DNA from: Flaveria trinervia
Lineage: Eukaryota; Streptophyta; Magnoliopsida; Asterales; Asteraceae
DNA length: 64,000 nt
Assembly: GCA_025506515.1 (NCBI GenBank)
Contig: CM046444.1
Location: 78,322,589 to 78,386,588, forward strand
Reading direction: 5' to 3'
Numbering within the stretch: the stretch's first letter is position 1; every line of letters starts with the position of its first letter. Positions 10,383 through 22,189 of this stretch are shown piece by piece. The position numbers and the translations under genes were made by a program. Below the pieces are notes generated by a model. The model did no database searches. It was not told the DNA's origin and worked only from the letters and a program-made list of their open reading frames with translations.

Positions 10383-11724
10383 ATGACGATCCCGAAAGTA
10401 ATTTCGATGGCGGTGGCAGGAAAGTGCATGAGGCATGGATATAGTGCCTACTGGGTCTATGTGAAGGATGTGGACATGCCAGCATCACAACTGACCGACG
10501 TCCTGGTGGTTTGTGACTTTCTAGACGTGTTTCCCGAAGACTTACCAAGAGTGCCACCTGACCAGTAGGTCGAGTTCTAGATTGACTTGATACTGGGTGC
10601 CCAGCTTGTTGCTAAGTCACCATATCGGTTGGCTCTAACTAAGATGAAAGATTTGATGGAGAAATTGCAAGAGTTGCTTGATTAGGGGTTCATTAGACCG
10701 AGTATCTCACCTTGGGGTCATCCGGTATTATGCATAAAGAAGAAAGACGATAGTATGAGGATGTGTATTGACTATCGGGAGTTGAACAAGTTAATGTTGA
10801 AGAATTAGTATCCATTGCCGAGGATCGATGACGTGTGTGATCATCTCCCGGGTGCCGGTTGGTTCTCGAGAATAGACCTACGATCTGGCTACCATTAGTT
10901 AAGAGTAAAGGAGTAGGATATTCCTAAAACAGCTTTTCGCACGCATTATGGACACTACGAGTTTCTCGTTATGTCTTTTAGTTTAACAACATGCCAACTG
11001 GTTTTATGGACTTGATGAATGAGTGTGTCAGCCGATGTTGGATAAATCAGTGATTGTGTTTATTAATGATATCCTGATTTATCCAAAGAGCAAGAATGAG
11101 CATGTTGGTCACATTCTAGAGGTGTTGGAGACGTTAAGAAGGGAGAAGTTGTATGCTAAATTCTCCAACTGCGTGTTATGGTTGCGTGAGGTTCAGTTCT
11201 TGGGTCACGTGGTGAATCTTGAAGGCCTTATGGTGGACCCGACAAAGGTGGAGGCGGTGATGCAACGGAAGTCACCAAGGATGCCAATCAAGATTGGTAG
11301 TTTCTTGGGTGTGGCGGGCTGTTATAGAAGATTCATTCAAGACTTCTCTAAGATCACTTCCCTACTAACCAAGTTGACTCGAAAGGATGTAATGTTTGTA
11401 TGGGGTCAAGCTCAAGAAAAGGCATTTAAGGAGTTAAAGACGAGGTTGACTCAAGCTCATGTCTTGTCGTTGCCCGATGGAAGCAAGGATCTAGTGGTTT
11501 ATTCAAATGCTTCCTACTCGGGGTTGGGATGTGTGTTGATGCAAAGAAGAAAGGTTATAGCCTATGCATCCCGACAGTTGAAAGTTCATGAGGTTAATTA
11601 TCCTACTCAGGAGTTGGAGCTAGCAGCCGTGGTCGACGTGTTAAATATTTGGAGGCACTACCTGTATGGGACGAAGTGCACCATATTCACTGACCATAAG
11701 AGCTTGAAGTACTTCTTTGAGTAG
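10383..11724 (+). pseudogene. Reverse transcriptase and RNase H of element B
   Basis: Conserved Ty3 RT blocks follow in order: FPEDLPRVPPD, KDDSMRMCIDYRELNK, WFSRIDLRSGYH, then after a frame break near 11,000 the catalytic loop reads FINDILIY where FIDDILIY is expected (first catalytic Asp to Asn). RNase H begins near 11,490 (VVYSNASYSGLGC, its first Asp also changed to Asn) and includes TDHKSLKYFFE. Stops within the early part (about 10568, 10684, 10807, 10896, 10916) arise mostly where CAG or CGG codons are expected. Open frame 11023-11724 is the longest intact piece. Enzymatically dead. Confidence 0.9.
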
Positions 11725-13322
11725 AAAGACTTAAACATGAGGCAAAGGAGATGATTACAGTTCATAAAGGAATATGATTGCGAGATCCATTACCATCCGG
11801 GCAAAGCCAATGTGATGGCGGATGCCCTAAGCCGAAAGGAGAGACCCAAGCCAATTCGGGTGAAGGCTTATGAGTTGGTCATGACCTCCGAGGTCATGAA
11901 TCAAGTCAAGAAGTTTGAAGATAAGACATTGAAAGAAGATCATCTTAACTCCGAAAGAATGAGAGGCCTGGTTGCGGAATTGGGTGAAAACACACTCGAT
12001 GTGAGGAATCGATTCGGATGGATGTGGATTCCATATTTTGGGGATCTACATGTGAAGATTATGGATAAAGCTCAGAAGACTTGATACTCTATTCATCCCG
12101 GTGCTACGAAGATATACCAAGACATGAAGAAAGATTATTGGTGGCCAGGTATGAAGTGTGATGTTGCGCAGTATGTGAGTAAGTGCCTTACATGTTACAA
12201 GTGAAGGCGGAGCATCAGAAGGCGTATAGGAAGATCCAACCGTTGGATATACCGGAGTGGAAGTGGTAGCATATCACCATGGACTCTATAACGAAGCTAC
12301 TGCGCACCGTGCGAGAGTATGACGATAGGTGGGTGATAGTGGACCGTTTGACAAAGAGTGCTTACTTCCTACCAATTTGTGAGACAAATTCATCCGAGAG
12401 GTTGGCGGATCTGTTCATTAAATAAATCGTAACTCGTCATGGTGTGCCGGTGTCTATTGTGTCTGAGCGTGACACCCGGTTTACAACTATGTTTTGGAAG
12501 AAATTTCATGATGCTATAGGGACGAGGTTACATATTAGCACAGCTTATCATCCTCAGATGGATGGTCAGTCAGAAAGGAGTATTCAGATGCTGGAAGGTA
12601 TGCTCCAGGCATGCGTCATTGATTTTGGAGGTAGTTAGGATGACCACTTACCATTAGCTGAGTACTTATATAATAACAGTTATCAGGCCCCTTATGAGAT
12701 GCTATACGGTAGAGATGCAGAACACACATGTGTTGGGGTGATATTGGCCATAAAAAGTTAAGGAGCATCGAGGTGGTGGAGGCTACAACTGAGAAACTGG
12801 AAAGGGTCAAAGCCTTTATGAAGGCGACTAAGGATAGGCAAAAGTCGTATGCTGATAAATGACGTAGACCAACTGAGTTCCAGGGGGTGATAGAGTTATG
12901 TTGAAGATCTCACCTTGGAAAGGTATCGTACGGTTCAAAAAGCAGGTCAAGTTGAGCCCAAGGTACATAGGGCCTATCTGAATAATTGCTCGAGTAGGAG
13001 AGGTGGCCTATAGACTTGAGTTAGCGGATGAGTTAAGTGGAATTCACCTGACATTCCATGTTTCTCATATGAGAAAGTGTTTAGTAGACGAGGATATGAT
13101 TGTACCACTGGAAGATATCGAGGTAGATAACGACTCAATTATGTGGAGCAACCAGTGGCAATCATTGATCATAAAGAGAAGAGGTTAAGAATAAAGTGTT
13201 TCCTCTTGTGTATGTACAGTGGAAGCACAAGAAGGGATCTGAGTCTATATGGGAGACGGAAGAGGAAATTAGACAGCATTACCCACAATTGTTTGAGGAA
13301 TATAGGTTTTGGGGACGAAACC
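11725..13322 (+). pseudogene. Integrase with chromodomain-like tail, element B
   Basis: After the RNase H tail (HYHPGKANVMADALSRK) comes the HHCC zinc region (WWPGMKCDV, CLTC), the catalytic core with ITMDSITKL, VSERDTRF and DGQSERSIQ (the D, D and E positions), and a GPY-like segment (GPI at about 12,975). The C-terminal stretch 13,130-13,310 resembles a chromodomain (PVAIIDHKEKRLR, then VYVQWKHKKGSES and a W-x-x-E-E-E ending), the signature of chromoviruses and a likely chromatin-targeting module. Stops and a roughly 18-bp deletion near 12,690 disrupt it. The sequence from 12621 onward is the first unit of a tandem triplication. The purine-rich tract AGGGGGTGGACT precedes the LTR at 13340. 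Confidence 0.87.
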
Positions 13323-14394
13323 TATATAGGGGGTGGACTTGTAACACCTGTTATTTTTAGAAGACTTAAATGAAAGAATAAAGTGAAGGAAAAGAAAGAG
13401 AGGAAATAAAGCCCAAGTAGACGGACTAATGGTGTAAAAAGGACAAAAGTATTCAAAAGTTGGTGAATAAGGTGATGGCTGCCCATCACCCTCTCTTCAC
13501 CCACATCATTCGGATTTTTTAGAGAGGAGAAAGAAAAGAGCAGAATGTTTTCGGGTTCTTGAAGAACAAGAAGGAGAAGATCGAATTCAAAGTAGGAATT
13601 CATGGTTTTAAGATGTTCTTAACTGGCCTTAGCCTCGGTTGTATGCTTTTGTGTGTTTGTATGTGTTCAGGTGTGTTTTTTGGTGGTTTCTAGGCGGTTG
13701 AACTCAATTGCAAACGGGTTTTGAAAAAGTCATAACCAATGGCTTGTAAGGTGAGTTCTAGGACCCCCTTTTTACTTGTTTTAAATTGTTTTGTGGTTCG
13801 AATTCATGTATGAACATTTTCATAAAGATGGGTCTTGTACCCGTATGTATGTAAGTATGCGTACGTTTATGGTGGGGTTTGATTTTTGGGCAATGTAGAT
13901 GTTTGATGATGTTATGATTACGTTTCTCAGGCCTTAAAAGGTATGATTTCAGCTTAGCACAGGTTGTATGATGATTGGGGTCTAAAGTAAATAGTAGCCC
14001 ATGCGCCTAATTGAAATAACTGCCTAGTGTCCCATGCGCCAAAACCTCATGTGCCCGAATAGTACTCATGCGCCTACAAATAGGCTGAAATTGACTAAGT
14101 GTTCATACGCCCAATAGTTCATGTGCCTAGTCGCTCATGCGCCTACATAGTGCCCATGGCGCCTAGAATTGCCCAGGATAGACTAGGTGTTGCTCATGCG
14201 CCCCAATAGTGCCAATGCGCCTGAAAGTTTCCCGTGCGCCTAAGTGTTCCCTATGTGCCCAGAAGGCCATGCGCCTGAATAATGTCCATGCACCTAAGAC
14301 TTAGAATATTATTCTGAATTTCGGGGAAAATGTAAATGTTCGCTTTGACTTGGGAGGTCCCGGGGGCTATGTAAGTTGACTTTTTGAAGTCATA
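12621..14394 (+). repeat. Tandem unit 1: integrase end plus 5' part of LTR
   Basis: The unit begins at GATTTTGGAGGTAG inside the integrase and ends inside the LTR (13340-14394) at AAGTCATA. The LTR is broken off about 1055 bp from its start and the next unit follows directly. Length 1774 bp. Confidence 0.9.
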
Positions 14395-16177
14395 GATTTT
14401 GGAGGTAGTTAGGATGACCACTTACCATTAGCTGAGTTCTTATAGAATAACAGTTATCAGGCCCCTTATGAGATGCTATACGGTAGGAGATGCAGAACAC
14501 CCGTGTGTTGGGGTGATATTGGCCATAAAAGGTTAAGGAGCATCGAGGTGGTGGAGCTACAAGTGAGAAACTGGAAAGGGTCAAAGCCTTTATGAAGGCG
14601 ACTAAGGATAGGCAAAAGTCGTATGCTAATAAATGACATAGACCAACTGAGTTCCAGGGGGTGATAGAGTTATGTTGAAGATCTCACCTTGGAATGGTAT
14701 CGTACGGTTCAAAAAGCAGGTCAAGTTAAGCCCATGGTACATAGGGCCTATCTGAATAATTGCTCGAGTAGGAGAGGTGGCCTATAGACTTGAGTTACCG
14801 GATGAGTGAAGTGGAATTCACCCGACATTCCATGTTTCTCATATGAGAAAGTGTTTAGTAGACGAGGATATGATTGTACCACTGGAAGATATCGAGGTAG
14901 ATGAACGGCTCAATTATGTGGAGCAACCAGTGGCAATCTTTGATCATAAAGAGAAGAGGTTAAGAAATAAAGTGGTTCCTCTTGTGTATGTACAGTGGAA
15001 GCACAAGAAGGGATCTGAGTCTATGTGGGTGACGGAGGAGGAAATGAGACAGCATTACCCACAATTGTTTGAGGAATAATAGGTTTTGGGGACAAAACCT
15101 ATATAAGGGGGTGGACTTGTAACACCTGGTTATTTTTAGAAGACTTAAATGAAAGAATAAAGTGAAGGAAAAGAAAGAGAGGAAATAAAGCCCAAGTAGA
15201 GGGACTAAATGTGTAAAAAGGACAAAAGTCTTCAAAAGTTGGTGAATAAAGGTGATGGCTGCCCATAACCCTCTCTTCACCCACATCATTCGGATTTTTT
15301 AGAGAGAGAGAAAGAAAAGAGCAGAATGTTTTCGGGTTCTTGAAGAACAAGAAGGAGAAGATCAAATTCAAGGTAAGAATTCATGGTTTTAAGATGTTCT
15401 TAATTGGCCTTAGCCTCGGGTGTATGCTTTTGTGTGTTTGTATGTGTTCAGGTGTGTTTTTGGTGGGTTTCTAGGCGGTTGAACTCAATTGCAAACGGGT
15501 TTTGAAAAAGTCATAACCAATGGCTTGTAAGGTGAGTGCTGGGACCCCCTTTTTACTTGTTTTAATTGTTTTGTGGTTCTAAATGCATGTATGAACATTT
15601 TCATAAAGATGGGTCTTGTACCCGTATGTATGTAAGTATGCGTACGTTTATGGGTGGGGTTTGATTTTTGGGCAATGTAGATGTTTGATGATGTTATGAT
15701 TACGTTTCTCAGGCCTTAAAATGTATGATTTCAGCTTAGAACAAGTTGTATGATGATTGGGGTCTAAATTAAATAGTAGCCCATGCGCCCAATTGAAATA
15801 ACTTCCTAGTGTCCCATGCGCCCAAAACCTCATGTGCCCGAATAGTACTCATGCGCCTACAAATAGGATGAAATTGACTAAGTGTTCATACGCCCAGATA
15901 GCATGTTCCCAGTCACTCATGCGCCTACATAGTGCCCATGCGCCTAGAATTGCCCAGGATAGACTAGGTGTTGCTCATGCGCCCCAATAGTGCCAATGCG
16001 CCTGAAAGTTTCCCGTGCGCCTAAGTGTTCCCTATGTGCCCAGAAGGCCATGCGCCTGAATAATGTCCATGCGCCTAAGACTTAGAATATTATTCTGAAT
16101 TTAGGGGGAAAATGTAAATGTTCGCTTTGACTTGGGAGGTTCCCGGGGGCTATGTAAGTTGACTTTTTGAAGTCATA
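14395..16177 (+). repeat. Tandem unit 2: integrase end plus 5' part of LTR
   Basis: Starts with the same GATTTTGGAGG as unit 1, carries integrase tail 14395-15080 (frame 14843-15079 shows the chromodomain-like end without stops), purine tract, and LTR 15118-16177 broken at the same base as in unit 1. Length 1783 bp. Shared defects with unit 1 (TAG in GGTAGTTAGGATG and the same internal deletion) show duplication happened after decay. Confidence 0.9.
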
Positions 16178-17954
16178 GATTTTGGAGGTAGTTAGGATGA
16201 CCACTTACCATTAGCTGAGTTCTTATAGAATAACAGTTATCAGGCCCCTTATGAGATGCTATACGGTAGAGATGCAGAACACCCGTGTGTTGGGGTGATA
16301 TTGGCCATAAAAGGTTAAGGAGCATCGAGGTGGTGGAGGCTACAAGTGAGAAACTGGAAAGGGTCAAAGCCTTTATGAAGGCGACTAAGGATAGGCAAAT
16401 GTCATATGCTGATAAATGACATAGACCAACTGAGTTCCAGGGGGTGATAGAGTTATGTTGAAGATCTCACCTTGGAATGGTATCATACGGTTCAAAAAGC
16501 AGGTCAAGTTGAGCCCAAAGTACATAGGGCCTATCTGAATAATTGCTCGAGTAGGAGAGGTGGCCTATAGACTTGAGTTACCGGATGAGTGAAGTGGAAT
16601 TCGCCCGACATTCCATGTTTCTCATATGAGAAAGTGTTTAGTAGACGAGGATATGATTGTACCACTGGAAGATATCGAGGTAGATGAACGGCTCAATTAT
16701 GTGGAGCAACCAGTGGCAATCATTGATCATAAAGAGAAGAGGTTAAGAAATAAAGTGGTTCCTCTTGTGTATGTACAGTGGAAGCACAAGAAGGGATCTG
16801 AGTCTATGTGGGTGACGGAGGAGTAAATGAGACAACATTACCCACAATTGTTTGAGGAATAATAGGTTTTGGGGACGAAACCTATATAAGGGGGTGGACT
16901 TGTAACACCTGGTTATTTTTAGAAGACTTAAATGAAAGAATAAAGTGAAGGAAAAGAAAGAGAGGAAATAAAGCCCAAGTAGAGGGACTAAAGGTGTAAA
17001 AAGACAAAAGTCTTCAAAAGTTGGTGAATAAAGGTGATGGCTGCCCATAACCCTCTCTTCACCCACATCATTCGGGTTTTTTAGAGAGAGAAAAAAAAGA
17101 GCAGAATGTTTTCGGTTCTTGAAGAACAAGAAGGAGAAGATCGAATTCAAGGTAAGAATTCATGGTTTTAAGATGTTCTTAAGTGGCCTTAGCCTCGGGT
17201 GTATGCTTTTGTGTGTTTGTATGTGTTTAGGTGTGTTTTTGGTGGTTTCTAGGCGGTTGAACTCAATTGCAAACGGTTTTGAAAAAGTCATAACCAATGG
17301 CTTGTAAGGTGAGTGCCGGGACCCCCTTTTTACTTGTTTAAATTGTTTTGGGGTTGGAAATGCATGTATGAACATTTTCATAAAGATGGGTTTTATACCT
17401 GTATGTATGTATGTATGCGTACGTTTATGGGTGGGGTTTGATTTTTGGGCAATGTATATGTTTGATGATGTTATGATTACGTTTCTCAGGCCTAAAATGT
17501 ATGATTTCAGCTTAGAACAGGTTGTATGATGATTGGGTTCTGAATTAAATAGTAGCCTATGCACCCAATTGAAATAACTACCTAGTGTTCCATGCGCCCA
17601 AAACCTCATGCGCCCGAATAGTACTCATGCGCCTACAAATAGGCTGAAATTGACTAAGTGTTCATACGCCCAAATAGTTCATGTGCCCAGTCGCTCATGC
17701 GCCTACATAGTGCCCATGCGCCTAGAATTGCCCAGGATAGACTAGGTGTTGCTCATACACCCCAATAGTGCCAATGCGCCTGAAAGTTTCCCGTGCGCCT
17801 AAGTGTTCCCTATGTGCCCAGAAGGCCATGCGCCTGAATAATGTCCATGCGCCTAAGACTTAGAATATTATTCTGAATTTCGGGGAAAATGTAAATGTTC
17901 GCTTTGACTTGGGAGGTTCCCGGGGGCTATGTAAGTTGACTTTTTGAAGTCATA
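16178..17954 (+). repeat. Tandem unit 3: integrase end plus start of the 3' LTR
   Basis: Third copy, 1777 bp to the point equivalent to the break in units 1 and 2. Here the LTR does not break but continues to a normal end at 19102. Integrase tail is at 16178-16863; the chromodomain-like end now has a TAA at 16824-16826. At the junction integrase GATTTT and LTR GATTAT share GATT, the likely site of the original recombination. Confidence 0.9.
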
Positions 17955-19102
17955 GATTATGTGATAGGCAATGTATGATGATGTATGATTGATGCTTATG
18001 CATGATAGTATGTATGATGTATGTTATGTATGTATGATGGTGCCTTGTATGGTGATGTTTGCATGTTCATGTTCATGTTCCTTATTATGTATGATTATTT
18101 TCCCTTGGCTTTACGTTGAACGTTAATGAATGAAATGAAAAGTATTATGTAACATAAAGTGGAAGATAATGAAAAGAGGAGCGTAATGAAAGAATGCATG
18201 CATTATTGAATGAATGAAAGTAAGAAAAGGCTTGCAAGCAAATGTATGGAGGTTCACACCCAATGAAGGATGGGCACTTAGGTCTAATCCTTGTGATTGA
18301 CCATATGTATGGGATCCTTGCCACTTGCCCTTGGTACTGGAGTCTGCTTCGTGCATAATGTTCGAGGTCTATGAAAGACCTCAAGCCTAGTAACCAGCTT
18401 CGTGCACAATATTCGGGGTATAGCATATGGCATTAGTCTGGAATGAAAGTTAAAAGATAAGTGATGAATGTACTTGCCCTAGGTACTGGAGTCAGCTTCG
18501 TGCACAATGTTCGAGATCTATGAAAGACCTCAGGGCTAGTAACCAGCTTCGTGCACAATGTTTATGGTATTATACATGTAATCAGATTGTAATGACATAC
18601 AATCAAAAGTATGTATGAAAGTGAATGAAAGTAACAAAAATTAATGATAATGATGTACGATGAATGAACGAAAGTTAACGAATGAATGATGAAGGTAATA
18701 ATGTTATTATCTATATGTATGTACGATGTGTGATCACGTGCGGTAGCAATGAAAATGTTTTAACGATTGGAAGGTAATAAAATGTTTTTTGTGTAAAACT
18801 AGAACTCACGCAACAATGCTTACTTTTATGTGTTTCCAGTTGGCAAGTAAAGGTTGTTGAGGATGGCACAAGTTTACTACTTGGCTTATTTTGGATGGCA
18901 TTCCCCTGTATAATGTTTTTGCATTGTAATCGAACAAACGATGTTTTGTAACAGATGTTTATTAATTTGCAAAAGCATTTATAATGAAAGGAAATTTTGT
19001 TTTTAGTGTTTCCGATGCAATGTTTTATTTAAGTTAATGTAAATATATGTTTTATGTGCGATGAATGGACAGTTGTAAGCGTCCCGAGAGCGGGGCCTTA
19101 CA
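16901..19102 (+). repeat. 3' LTR of Gypsy element B (complete)
   Basis: 2202 bp, from TGTAACACCTGG directly after the purine tract AAGGGGGTGGACT to CGGGGCCTTACA. It carries the ATGCGCC array (about 17,555-17,865) and hairpin units (about 18,340-18,570). The five bases after it, CTTGG, are the right target-site copy. It pairs with the 5' LTR at 6221-8476. Confidence 0.92.
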
Positions 19103-20030
19103 CTTGGTGTACGTGAAGGATGTGGACACGCCAACACCACAACTGTCCGATGTACTAGTTGTGTGTGAGTTCCCAAATGTGTTTCCAAAACATTTACCAG
19201 GTATGCCACCAGACCGCAAGATCAAGTTCTAGATTGACTTGATATGCCCAACCTGTTGCTAAGGCATCATATCGGTCGGCTCATGCGAGATGAAGGAACT
19301 GATGCCGAAACTCCAAGATTTTCTTGATAAGGGATTCATTAGACTGAGTATCTCTCCATGGGGTGCGGTGTTCATGAAGAAGAAGGATAGTAGTATGATG
19401 ATGTGTATTAACTACCGCGAGCTAAATCAGCTGACGGTGAAGAATCGGTATCCATAAATGAGGATTGCTGACTTTTTTGATTAGCTCCAAGGTGCCAGTT
19501 GGTTCTCTAGGATAGACCTTCGATTTGATTACCATTAGCTGAAGGTGAAGGAACAAGATATTCCTAAAATAGTTTCGCACGTGTTATGGACACTACGTGT
19601 TCCTCGTTACATCCTTTGGTTTAACCAAAGTGCCAGCTGCTTTCATGGATTTGTTTAACTGAGTGTGTCAACTGATGATGGATAAATCAATGATTGTATT
19701 TATTGATGATATCCTAATTTATTCGAAGACCGAAGAGGAGCATGCCGGTCGCATTCGAGAGGTGTTGGAGATGTTGAAAAAAGAGAAGTTGTGTGCTAAA
19801 TTCTCCAAGTGCATGTTCTAGTTATGCGAAGTTCACTTTTTGTGTCATGTGGTAAATCCTAAGGGGATTATGGTGGACCGGACAAAGGTGGAGGCAGTGC
19901 TACAATGGAAGTCTCCAAAGATTCCATCCGAGATTCGTAGTTTCTTGGGTTTGGCGGTTATTATAGGAGATTCATACAAGACTTCTCCAAGCTCGCTTCT
20001 ACATTGACATAGTTAACCTGTAAAGATGTG
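19103..20030 (+). pseudogene. Reverse transcriptase of element A (continued after B)
   Basis: Continues the A polyprotein from 6220: VYVKDVDTP, then FPKHLPGMPPD, SPWG, KKDSSMMMCINYREL, WFSRIDLR, and an intact catalytic loop FIDDILIYSK near 19,700. So the RT active site is better kept here than in B, although several stops (for example the TAG in the YH-x-L motif near 19,537) and frame breaks are present. Confidence 0.9.
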
Positions 20031-20520
20031 ATGTTTGTTTGGGGTCAAGATCAAGAGAAGGCTTTTGAGGAGTTAAAGGCAAGGTTGACTCAAGCTCTTG
20101 TCTTGTCGTTACCTGAGGGAAGCGAGGATTTGGTGGTCTATTTTGATGCTTCTTATTCGGGATTAGGTTGCGTGTTGATGCATCGAGGAAAGGTTATAGC
20201 ATACGCATCCTTACAATTCAAAAGTTGATGCACTCACTTATCCTTCTCACGACTTGGAGCTAGCAGCTGCGGTCTTTGCCTTAAAGATTTAGAGGCACTA
20301 TTTGTATGGGACTAAGTTCACCATCTTCACAGACCATAAGAGCTTGAAATACTTCTTAGAGCAAAAGGATCTAAACTTGAAGCAGAAACGATGGTTGGAG
20401 CTCATTACCATCTGGGCAAGGCCAACGTGGTGGCAATTGCCCGTAGCCGAAAAGAGAGACCTGAGCCAATTCAAGTGAAAGCTAATCAGTTGATTATGAC
20501 CGCTGATGTTATTTAGCAAG
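20031..20520 (+). pseudogene. RNase H of element A
   Basis: Open frame 20028-20228 encodes VYFDASYSGLGCVLM with the first catalytic Asp kept. A frame break near 20,225 is followed by HDLELAA and TDHKSLKYFLEQKDLN, and the domain ends with the degraded GKANVVA region near 20,430. Would degrade the RNA strand of the RNA-DNA hybrid. Confidence 0.88.
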
Positions 20521-21358
20521 TCAAGGACTTTCAAGTTGAGGAATTGAAAGAAGATCATATTAACTCTAAAAGAATGAGAGGTATGGTCTCTGAGTTGGGT
20601 GAAAACACTCATGGTGTTAGAACCCGATTTAGAAGGATGTGGATCCCTCGTTATGGAGACTTATGTGGGAGGATAATGGATGAAGCTCATAAGACTCAAT
20701 ACTATATTAATCCTGATGCTACAAAGATGTATGAAGTTATGATGAACGGTTATTGGTGGATGGGTATGAAGTGCGATGTAGCGGAGTATGTGAGTAAGTG
20801 CCTTACTTGCTTACAAGTTAAGGCCAAACATCAGACGTCATACGGGAAAATCCAACCATTGGATATACCAATATGGAAGTGGGAGCATATCACCATGGAC
20901 TTTATCACAAAGTTACCACATACCGCGAAACGGTATGATGCCATATGGTTGATAGCTGATCGTTTGACAAAGAGTGCCCACCTCATAGCAATCCTTGAGA
21001 CATATCCATCTGAGAGGTTAGTGGATCTATTCATTAAGGATATTGTGACTCCACATGGTATGTCGGTGTCTAGTGTTTCTGATCGTGACACCCGGTTTAA
21101 ATCTAAATTTTCGAAGAAATTCAATGATGCAATGGGGACGAGGTCACATATTAGCATGAATTATCATCCTTAGATGATGGCCAATCAGAGAGGACAATTC
21201 AGACACTAGAAGAAATGCTTCGGGCATACGTTATTGACTTTGGAGGAAGTTGGGATGACCACTTACCATTAGTTGAGTTCTCATACAATAACAGTTATCA
21301 TGTCGGTATTGGTATGCCCCCTTATAAGATGCTATATGGTTGGAGATGTAGAACACCC
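20521..21358 (+). pseudogene. Integrase of element A, first part
   Basis: Open frame 20544-21173 is the best preserved integrase piece of the Gypsy copies: WWMGMKCDV and CLTC of the zinc region, ITMDFITKLP and VSDRDTRF of the catalytic core. A TAG at 21171 and a frame break near 21,175 damage the DGQSER region that should hold the catalytic Glu. The next frame (21215 onward) reads IDFGGSWDDHLPLVEFSYNN and GMPPYKMLYG before solo LTR S interrupts. Confidence 0.88.
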
Positions 21359-21363
21359 ATTTG

Positions 21364-21877
21364 TGTTGGACCAAAAGAACCAATGAGCCAAGATCAGAAA
21401 ACCTCTAAGTCCCACACGGTATCACAACAACTGCTGAAAGCCTCATCAGTAGTTTGACAAGTGCTGAAGACTTCAACAGCTGAAGATCAAGTGCTGAAGA
21501 CCTTAACAGCTGAAGAACCAAAGTGCTGAAGTACAACAGCTGAAGAACACAAGTGCTGAAGCTGAAAGACCAAAGTAGTGAAGTACAACAGCTGAAGAGT
21601 CACAAGTGCTGAAGATCAACAACTGATGTACAAAGTCTGAAGACAAAGACTGAAGACATCAGCTGATGATATCTACTGAAGTCATCAGCTGATGAAACAC
21701 CTGAAGGTCAAAGTCTGAAGATCAAGTACTGAAGCCTCAGTATATTCTCTCCCTATAACCGTATGCGGTCTTAATGCTTACAAATATCGATTGCTTGCTA
21801 CAATTTGTCTAATTCGTGTTCGTATTCCGCGTGCTTTATATTCTGATACATCAAACTTGTGATCACTGATCCTGTCA
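21364..21877. repeat. Solo LTR S with perfect 5-bp target duplication
   Basis: 514 bp from TGTTGGACCAAAAG to GATCCTGTCA, flanked on both sides by ATTTG (21359-21363 and 21878-21882). Removing it and one ATTTG restores Gypsy integrase sequence matching B near 12,725-12,740. The LTR holds an array of GCTGAAGA / CAACAGCTGAAGA motifs (about 21,430-21,740). No internal region remains, so it arose by LTR-LTR recombination of an element not otherwise seen in the window. Orientation cannot be decided from the sequence. Confidence 0.9.
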
Positions 21878-21882
21878 ATTTG

Positions 21883-22180
21883 TTGGGGTGATATCTTGGA
21901 AGGAGTTGGCGAGTATTGAGGTGATCGAGCCTACGACTGAAAAGCTTGAAAAGATCAAACCCTTCATGAAGTCACCCAAAGATAGGCAAAATTCATATGC
22001 CAACAAGAGACGTAGATCGATTGAGTTCTAGGTGGGTGACAAGGTTATGTTGAAAGTCTCACCTTGAAAAGGTATCATTCGGTTTAGAAAGTGGGGCAAG
22101 TGAGCCCAATCATTCCTAGATTTGGAGAGGACGGCCTATAGGTTTGTGTTGTCGATGAGTTAAGTTGAATTCACCCGATA
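21883..22180 (+). pseudogene. Integrase C-terminal part of element A after S
   Basis: Continues the Gypsy integrase (matching B at 12,735-13,050) with several stops. Similarity to B ends at TTCACCCGATATTC near 22,180, in the segment that in B reads GAATTCACCTGACATTCC. The chromodomain-like tail and 3' LTR of A are missing. Confidence 0.8.
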
Positions 22181-22189
22181 TTCACATTA

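Larger units (their letters stand above)
6221..19102 (+). mobile_element. Element B: Ty3/Gypsy retrotransposon nested in A
   Basis: B starts with TGTAACACCC (6221) and ends CGGGGCCTTACA (19102). Flanking five bases TTTGG (6216-6220) and CTTGG (19103-19107) are the target-site duplication with one transition. Order: 5' LTR, primer site, gag, zinc knuckles, protease, RT, RNase H, integrase with chromodomain-like tail, then three tandem units of integrase end plus LTR, the last with a complete 3' LTR. B and A are the same family, so this is insertion of a Gypsy into its own relative. All coding parts are broken. Confidence 0.93.
353..22180 (+). mobile_element. Element A: Ty3/Gypsy retrotransposon, interrupted and 3' truncated
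   Basis: A runs from its 5' LTR (353-3133) through primer-binding site, gag, a protease remnant, then, after the 12.9-kb nested element B (6221-19102), reverse transcriptase, RNase H and integrase. Sequence left of 6220 and right of 19103 joins seamlessly when compared with the uninterrupted copy in B near 10,440-10,470, which proves the split. The integrase is interrupted again by solo LTR S. No 3' LTR is visible: homology to B stops near 22,180 where Copia fragment E starts. LTRs beginning TGTAA and ending TTACA, a tRNA-Met type primer site and a chromodomain-like integrase tail in the sister copy B suggest a Tekay/Del-like chromovirus; that lineage call is inference. Confidence 0.9.

Noticed and set aside
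13340..17954. Three independent LTR insertions
   Set aside because: Two of the three LTR pieces stop at the same internal base and are each preceded by the same integrase tail with the same defects; a tandem duplication explains all.
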